Shown here piece after piece: positions 13,426-18,043 of a DNA stretch of 18,043 nucleotides. Source of the DNA: Brevundimonas sp. (GTDB taxonomy: Bacteria > Pseudomonadota > Alphaproteobacteria > Caulobacterales > Caulobacteraceae); assembly GCA_020253595.1 (NCBI GenBank), contig JADCBH010000349.1, positions 1 through 18,043 of the forward strand, written 5' to 3'. The position numbers were made by a program, and so were the translations under genes. Below the pieces are notes generated by a model. It ran no database searches. It saw nothing but the letters and a program-made list of their open reading frames with translations, and was not told the DNA's origin. Positions within the stretch are counted from its first letter, which is position 1. Each line of letters begins with the position of its first letter.

Positions 13426-15089
13426 CCGGACCGCGCCTTCAGCGGTGCCGCGCCGTCGGACAGGCTTTCGTTGAGATAGACCTCGGCCTCCTGGGCCGGG
13501 AGCGCGGGGGCATAGCCGAAGCCTTGACCGTAGTGGCACTGGGCGTCGAGCAGAAGGCGCGCCAGACTGGCGTTTTCCACGCCTTCGGCGACCACTTCCA
13601 ACGACAGGTCGCGACCGAGATTGACCACAGATTTCACGATCTTGGCCGACCCCTCGTCCTTGTCCATCGTCAGAACGAAGTAGCGATCGATCTTCAGCGT
13701 ATCGAACGGCAGACGGGCCAGATAGGACAGCGATGAGAAACCCGTCCCGAAGTCGTCCAGCGCCAGAGACGCGCCTGCGTCTTTCAGCTTCTGCAGGATC
13801 ACGGCGGCGCTCGTCGTGTCCCGCATGATGTCGCCTTCGGTGACCTCCAGCTTGAGGGCACCACGCGGCAGGCCGGTCTCGGCGATGACCCGGGCGACAT
13901 CGTCGACCAGGTTGGGCCGCTCAATCTCGCCCACCGACAGATTGACGCTGCAGAACAGGTTGCCGGCCAGCGGGTGACGATTGATCCACTCGGCCAGTTG
14001 CCGGGCCGACTGGGTCATCATCATCAGACCGAGGTCGTTCATCAGCCCCATTTCGTCGGTCAGACCGAGGAACTCGTCTGGTGGAACCAGCCCGCGTTTG
14101 GGATGGCGCCAGCGGGCAAGAGCCTCGAAGCCCGCGACCGCTCCGGTGTTCAGGTTGACGATCGGCTGGAAAAAGGGCTCGATTTCCCCGCGTACGAAGG
14201 CGTTGCGCAGGTCCGCCTCCAGCGCCAGCCGGCTCAGGCTGTCGCTCTCGAGTGAACGTCCATAGGCGGCGGTCCCGCCACGCCCCAGCTTCTTGGCAGA
14301 GCAAACCGCCAGCTCGACACGACGCAACAGTTCGGCCGGGTCGGCCGCATCTGGTCCACCCTCGCAGGCCAGAGATCCGATTGAGACTGTCGGATAGATG
14401 TCGAAGCCCGCGACCCGCAGCGGTTGCTCCAGAGCATCACGGATGCGGTCTGCCGCCTGACCCAGACCGCGCGGCACGATGACAGCGAATTCGTCCTCGC
14501 CGATCCGGGCGGGGTGGGCCGCATCGGAAAAGGCCGCCGCCATCCGCGAACCCAGCGCCGAGATGACCATGTCGGTCCGCTCGTGCCCCAGTGCCTCATT
14601 GAGACGGCGAAGGCGATCCACGTCGGCCACGACCATTTCATAGTCGCCCGGTGTGGTCAGGCTTTCACCGACACGGGCAAGGAAGGTCTTGCGGTCCAGA
14701 AGCCCGGTCAGAGCGTCCTTGTCGGTGCCCGCGATCTTGGTGTCGAGCGCGACCATACCGGCGGCCCGCAGACCGTCCTCCAGCCAGACGCCGCGCCAGA
14801 GGCAGGTCTCTCCCGCGCGCATGCGCAGGCGAACAGCGACTTCAGTCCCCTCATCGGCGGGTCGCAGGATCCTTTCGGCCAGCGAGCGATCCTGGGGCAA
14901 GGCGAGGGCGACGAAGGCAGCTCCGGAACACTCAGGTGCCAGAGGTCCCAGCCCCAGCAATCGTGTGGCACCTGTGAGCCTCAGTGAGTCTTCGGCGGGC
15001 GTCCAGATCCAGAGGGCGCTATCGGCGGCCGCCAGCGCCTCGATCGCAGTGGTCGCGTCCCAGTTCTGGCTGCGGGATCGCGGGGTCAC
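13422..15089 (-). CDS. pdeA: PdeA-like c-di-GMP phosphodiesterase (GEDEF-EAL)
   Basis: This 555-residue protein has an N-terminal PAS-like region (about 15-120), a GGDEF fold (124-275) and an EAL domain (288-540). The GGDEF site is altered to GEDEF (197-201, in RIGEDEFAVIVPR), while the EAL site is intact: EALARW (322-327), NLS near 383, EVTE (415-418), DDFGTGFSSLSYL (445-457), KIDRYF, EVVAEGVEN (498-506) and the GQGFGYAPALP loop. It should therefore hydrolyse c-di-GMP. The same GEDEF variant and layout occur in Caulobacter PdeA (CC3396), where the dead GGDEF binds GTP and activates the EAL. Start is GTG at 15089 with AAGGA 11 bases upstream, inside the acetyltransferase stop region. Orthology to PdeA is an inference. 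Confidence 0.8.
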   Translation of the reverse strand: MTPRSRSQNWDATTAIEALAAADSALWIWTPAEDSLRLTGATRLLGLGPLAPECSGAAFVALALPQDRSLAERILRPADEGTEVAVRLRMRAGETCLWRGVWLEDGLRAAGMVALDTKIAGTDKDALTGLLDRKTFLARVGESLTTPGDYEMVVADVDRLRRLNEALGHERTDMVISALGSRMAAAFSDAAHPARIGEDEFAVIVPRGLGQAADRIRDALEQPLRVAGFDIYPTVSIGSLACEGGPDAADPAELLRRVELAVCSAKKLGRGGTAAYGRSLESDSLSRLALEADLRNAFVRGEIEPFFQPIVNLNTGAVAGFEALARWRHPKRGLVPPDEFLGLTDEMGLMNDLGLMMMTQSARQLAEWINRHPLAGNLFCSVNLSVGEIERPNLVDDVARVIAETGLPRGALKLEVTEGDIMRDTTSAAVILQKLKDAGASLALDDFGTGFSSLSYLARLPFDTLKIDRYFVLTMDKDEGSAKIVKSVVNLGRDLSLEVVAEGVENASLARLLLDAQCHYGQGFGYAPALPAQEAEVYLNESLSDGAAPLKARSG

Positions 15090-15104
15090 GTGGCGGGATG
15101 TCCT

Positions 15105-15692
15105 TCAGGGCGCGCTGAACTCGTCCGACAAGAGGCCGAACAGGAGATGATCTGCCCAAACGCCGTTAATTTTGAGATAAGCCCGCGCCTCGCCTTCCTT
15201 CCGGAAGCCTGCTTTTTCAAGCACCCGGCGCGAGGCCAGGTTGGTCGGCACGCAGGCAGCCTCCAGCCGGTGCAGTCTGGCGGCGCGGAAAGCAAAGCCG
15301 GCCATGGCCTTGACGGCGGCGGTCGCCAGCCCGCTCCCGGCGAAGGGCTGCCCGATCCAGTAGCCGAGAGTTCCTGTTTCAGCCACGCCGCGCCGAACGT
15401 TCGACAGGGTGATGGCTCCGTAGAGCGTGCGCCCTGACGGATCAAAGACAAAGAGAGGCCAGGCATGGCCCTGATCCATTTCACGGGCATACAGGCCGAG
15501 GCGGCGTCGGAAGGCGGCGCGGGTCAGATCGTCGTCCGGCCAGGTGGGTTCCCACGGTCGCAGATAGGCTTGAGACGCGTATCTAAGGTCCGCCCAGGCC
15601 TCGAAATCCCCGGATCGCGGCGGCCGAAGCAGGACCGAGGCTCCCTCCACCACGGGACCGGTCGCATCCGTCATCCAGTCCAGCAGGGCCAT
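15105..15692 (-). CDS. GNAT acetyltransferase, RimJ/RimL type
   Basis: This 195-residue protein has the RimJ/RimL-type GNAT layout: VLLRPPRSGDFEAWADLR (20-37), LYGAITLSNVRRG (the beta-4 strand), GYWIGQPFAGSGLATAAVKAMAGFAF with the acetyl-CoA loop (Q/R-x-x-G-x-A replaced by PFAGSGLA), and LHRLEAACVPTNLASRRVLEKAGFRKEGEAR. Such enzymes acetylate N-termini of ribosomal proteins or small molecules; the target here is not decidable. GAAAGGA precedes the ATG at 15692 at about 13 bases. It lies 41 bases after the M16 gene and 15 bases before pdeA on the same strand, so all three are probably cotranscribed. Confidence 0.9.
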   Translation of the reverse strand: MALLDWMTDATGPVVEGASVLLRPPRSGDFEAWADLRYASQAYLRPWEPTWPDDDLTRAAFRRRLGLYAREMDQGHAWPLFVFDPSGRTLYGAITLSNVRRGVAETGTLGYWIGQPFAGSGLATAAVKAMAGFAFRAARLHRLEAACVPTNLASRRVLEKAGFRKEGEARAYLKINGVWADHLLFGLLSDEFSAP

Positions 15693-15733
15693 ACCCGGAG
15701 CCTATTCCTTTCGCCCCCTGTTGGAAACGGCCC

Positions 15734-16996
15734 TCAGGTCAGGCCGGCCACGAAGGCTCGCCCGGCAGAGGCGGCGCCTTTCGGTCCCAGAACAGCGGTG
15801 GCCGCCCGACGGGGTTCCAGCGCGCGCCGACCGGCCTCGCGCACGCCTTCGGCGGTGACGGCATCGATCCGGTCCGCCGTTTCCTGTGACGGGATGGGTC
15901 GCTCGAACATCAGGGTCTGAGCCGCCATGCGCCCTGCACGGCTGGCCGGGCTTTCATCCGACATCCAGAGCCCGGCTTTGAGAACGGCCCGGGCACGTGA
16001 GAGTTCACCCTCGCTTGGACCGTCTTCGGCCAGCTGCCGGAGCTGTTGAGCGGTCAAGGTGGCCAGCTCGGCCGCGCGATCCGCTGACGCCCCCGCATAG
16101 ACGCCCAGAATGCCGGTGTCGTCGTAGGGGTCGTGCCAGGCGTCTATGGCGTAGGCCAGACCCCGTTCCTCGCGCGCCGTCTGGAACAGGCGCGACGCCA
16201 TGCCTCCACCCAGGATTTCGCTGAACACACGCATGGCCGGAGCGGCAGCGTCCGAAGCCCCCACGCCCGGCAGCTGGAAGACCAGGTTCGCTTGCTCGAT
16301 ACGGCGCGACAGACTGGCCGCGCCCCCCGTGAAGGCGGCAGGTGCTGGAGCGTCGGCCGGGGCGGGGGCTGCGTCGCCGAACCAGTGCTCGGACAGGCTC
16401 AACAGCTCGTCTTCGTCCACGGCACCGGAGACAGCGACCACCATGCGGTCCGGTGAATACAGACGGGCGCGCCAGCCCTGCATGGTCGCACGATCGGCGG
16501 CTGCCAGGCTCTCGACCGAACCCAGGATCGGACGGCCCAGTGGCTGGCCGGCGAAGGCCTGGGTTTGCGCCATCTCGAACACGTGGTCATCAGGCGTGTC
16601 GAAGGCTTCGGCGATCTCCTGGGCGACCACGTCCTTCTCCCGCTCGATCTCGACCGGGTCGAGCGTGGGGCGGAAGACCAGGTCGGACACGACCTGCAGG
16701 GCCAGGGGCAGGGAGCCATGGAGCGCCCGCACGTCGAAACTGGTTCGCTCGTAGCCGGTCGCGGCATTGATGGAGCCACCATCGGCCTCGATGCGTTCGA
16801 CGATCTCGCGGGCCCCCATGTCGCCCGCGCCCTTGAAGACCAGGTGTTCCAGCAGGTGCGACCAGCCGGAACGGTCCTCGGGCTCCCATCGGGCACCGCC
16901 CTTGACGGCGACCGTCAGGGCCAGCGTCCTCAGGCCCGGCATGGGGTCGCAGACGACACGCACGCCGTTCGAGAGTGTATGCAGCCGAGCCGTCAT
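15734..16996 (-). CDS. M16 family zinc metallopeptidase (processing-peptidase type)
   Basis: This 420-residue pitrilysin-family peptidase has the inverted zinc motif HLLEH (47-51: His47, Glu50, His51) in WSHLLEHLVFKG, with the third ligand in EKDVVAQEIAE (Glu127). FKGAGDMGAREIVERIEADGGSINAATGYERTSF is typical of the alphaproteobacterial relatives of mitochondrial processing peptidase beta. The C-terminal half is the inactive M16_C domain with GGMASRLFQTAREERGLAYAIDAW. No signal peptide is seen, so it is probably cytoplasmic. Its ATG overlaps the SURF1 stop (ATGA, 16993-16996). In many relatives thrC sits just before this gene; here SURF1 abuts it directly. Confidence 0.95.
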   Translation of the reverse strand: MTARLHTLSNGVRVVCDPMPGLRTLALTVAVKGGARWEPEDRSGWSHLLEHLVFKGAGDMGAREIVERIEADGGSINAATGYERTSFDVRALHGSLPLALQVVSDLVFRPTLDPVEIEREKDVVAQEIAEAFDTPDDHVFEMAQTQAFAGQPLGRPILGSVESLAAADRATMQGWRARLYSPDRMVVAVSGAVDEDELLSLSEHWFGDAAPAPADAPAPAAFTGGAASLSRRIEQANLVFQLPGVGASDAAAPAMRVFSEILGGGMASRLFQTAREERGLAYAIDAWHDPYDDTGILGVYAGASADRAAELATLTAQQLRQLAEDGPSEGELSRARAVLKAGLWMSDESPASRAGRMAAQTLMFERPIPSQETADRIDAVTAEGVREAGRRALEPRRAATAVLGPKGAASAGRAFVAGLT

Positions 16997-17700
16997 ACCC
17001 CCCCTCTGAGGCGACGCATGACCATGGCACCAGCGACACCCACAAGGCCAAGCGCGAGGCCGAACCAGGTCAGGGCGTAGCCCAGGTGGTTGTTGGAAAA
17101 GGCAGCGGGCGGGGCGGAAGCCACCATTGCCTCGATCTCCGGGTTCGGACTGACGAGGGCAAAGAGTGTGAACTCTGACGCCTCGCCTGCACCGAGGGTT
17201 TGAGCCATGGCCGCGTTGTCGCGGCCATAGAAGACGCGGCCCTCCGGTGCGGGCGTCATGCCACCCTGGGTCGGCGTGCGCCGCAGCTCGACCGTTAGGC
17301 TGAGCGGCAGGGTCGAAGGCACGACCCGAGGGCGATCAACGACGCTTTCAGGCACAAATCCCCGATCGACGAGAAAGGTCTGATCCAGCCCCTCTGGCGT
17401 GCAGGCCGAGATCAAGCGAAAGCCCGGCTGGCCGTCCTGGATGGAGCGCAACTCCAGGAACGGGGCCGTTGTCAGACCCCGGCAGACGACCAGCGCCTTG
17501 CGGAACTCGGGGTCGGCTTCGACCAGGACCTGGGCCATCAGCCCCGGCGGCTGGGAGGCGGCCACCTCGGCGCGAGCGATCATGTCCGACTTCCAGTCCA
17601 GGCGCTGCATCTGCCAGGTGCCCAGCGCGATCAGCACGGCCAGGGCCGGCACAACGAGCGCGATCAGCAGCCAGGGAATGGTCTTTCTGGTGTCAGTCAT
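16993..17700 (-). CDS. SURF1 family cytochrome c oxidase assembly protein
   Basis: This 235-residue protein has the SURF1 two-anchor form: helix 1 (about 9-27) followed by LGTWQMQRLDWKSDMIA (26-42), and a C-terminal helix (about 205-228) in NNHLGYALTWFGLALGLVGV. The region between lies in the periplasm and carries FLVDRGFVPE (the LVNRGWVP motif variant) . SURF1 helps insert heme a into subunit I of aa3-type oxidases. The start at 17700 overlaps the DUF983 stop by 8 bases, and the stop overlaps the M16 start, so all three are coupled. A short Ala/Pro tract in MVASAPPAAFSNNH is normal for the family. Confidence 0.93.
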   Translation of the reverse strand: MTDTRKTIPWLLIALVVPALAVLIALGTWQMQRLDWKSDMIARAEVAASQPPGLMAQVLVEADPEFRKALVVCRGLTTAPFLELRSIQDGQPGFRLISACTPEGLDQTFLVDRGFVPESVVDRPRVVPSTLPLSLTVELRRTPTQGGMTPAPEGRVFYGRDNAAMAQTLGAGEASEFTLFALVSPNPEIEAMVASAPPAAFSNNHLGYALTWFGLALGLVGVAGAMVMRRLRGGV

Positions 17701-18043
17701 CGGTCTTGGCCTCGCCGGCCTGGTTCTTCATCTGCAGCGCGATCATGACGCCCTTTCCCGGCCGCATCAGGCCCAGCGACAGGACGAGCACCAGCGGCAG
17801 AAAGATCGCCAGATGCACCCACATGGGAGGAGAGAGCGCGATCTCGACGAACAGGGCGGTGAAGACGACCAGGCCGCCCGCGATCTGCATGACAAAGATG
17901 GCCGCGCCATCGCCGGTGTTCAGCCGGGTAAAGTCAAAGCCGCAGACGGAGCAACGATCCACCACTTTCAGAAAGCCTGCGAACAGCCGACCCTTGCCGC
18001 ACTTGGGGCATCGGCAAAGCAAACCGGCGCGGATCGTTGGGAT
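17693..18043 (-). CDS. DUF983 family membrane protein (partial, 5' end outside)
   Basis: The frame runs open to the window edge (...RAGLLCRCPKCGKGRLF), so the gene starts upstream of the - strand end; the TTG at 18022 is not a likely start because family homology continues before it. About 116 residues remain. Two CxxC pairs (CPKC and CSVC, 18 residues apart) form a probable zinc ribbon, followed by GDGAAIFVMQIAGGLVVFTALFVEIAL and a second hydrophobic helix (WVHLAIFLPLVLVLSLGLM). DUF983 genes sit between coxC and SURF1 in alphaproteobacterial cytochrome oxidase operons, so coxC is expected just outside. The function is unknown; a role in oxidase assembly is inferred from context. Confidence 0.9.
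   Translation of the reverse strand: MPTIRAGLLCRCPKCGKGRLFAGFLKVVDRCSVCGFDFTRLNTGDGAAIFVMQIAGGLVVFTALFVEIALSPPMWVHLAIFLPLVLVLSLGLMRPGKGVMIALQMKNQAGEAKTDD

Noticed and set aside
14966..14980. TGGCAC resembling the -24 half of a sigma-54 promoter
   Set aside because: No TTGC at the required -12 spacing, and it lies within the pdeA coding region.

Overview
The window is a GC-rich, tightly packed, ordinary chromosomal segment of an alphaproteobacterium, most likely a member of the Caulobacterales such as Brevundimonas. The pointers are the lptC-lptA-lptB / rpoN / hpf / ptsN gene order, an hsp20-DUF1150 pair, a PdeA-type GEDEF-EAL phosphodiesterase and the DUF983-SURF1-M16 order. Genus is an inference. 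I see no insertion sequence, phage gene, tRNA, rRNA or CRISPR array, and no gene-free stretch over 300 bases.

Left part (1-5764, + strand): the end of lptC, then lptA and lptB, give the periplasmic and ATPase parts of the lipopolysaccharide export machine. The lptB-rpoN junction, usually direct, is here interrupted by two secreted proteins: a curlin-repeat amyloid subunit with a strict 11-residue period, and a CsgH-like amyloid inhibitor/chaperone. rpoN (sigma-54), long-form hpf and ptsN follow. This curli mini-cassette is the most unusual gene content in the window.

Middle (5767-7368, - strand): gloB, then hsp20 and DUF1150. The gap before hsp20 holds a sigma-32-type promoter and a leader RNA whose last hairpin matches the ROSE thermometer (UYGCU pairing with the AGGA Shine-Dalgarno). 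Divergent from gloB runs a + strand operon with overlapping or nearly touching genes: methyltransferase, sixA-like phosphatase, DUF952 and pyrD. A membrane hybrid histidine kinase follows. After it lie two 39-bp direct repeats, then a convergent type II peroxiredoxin.

Right part: yqgE (+) is tail-to-tail with a - strand operon that starts outside the window: DUF983, SURF1, M16 peptidase, GNAT acetyltransferase and pdeA. The first two genes belong to cytochrome c oxidase assembly, so a c-di-GMP phosphodiesterase sits at the end of a respiratory/proteolytic transcription unit.

The signals most worth a second look are the curlin/CsgH cassette and its RNA folds, the folded leader over the rpoN start codon, the ROSE element, the likely leaderless hpf start, the GEDEF phosphodiesterase and the paired repeats after the kinase.
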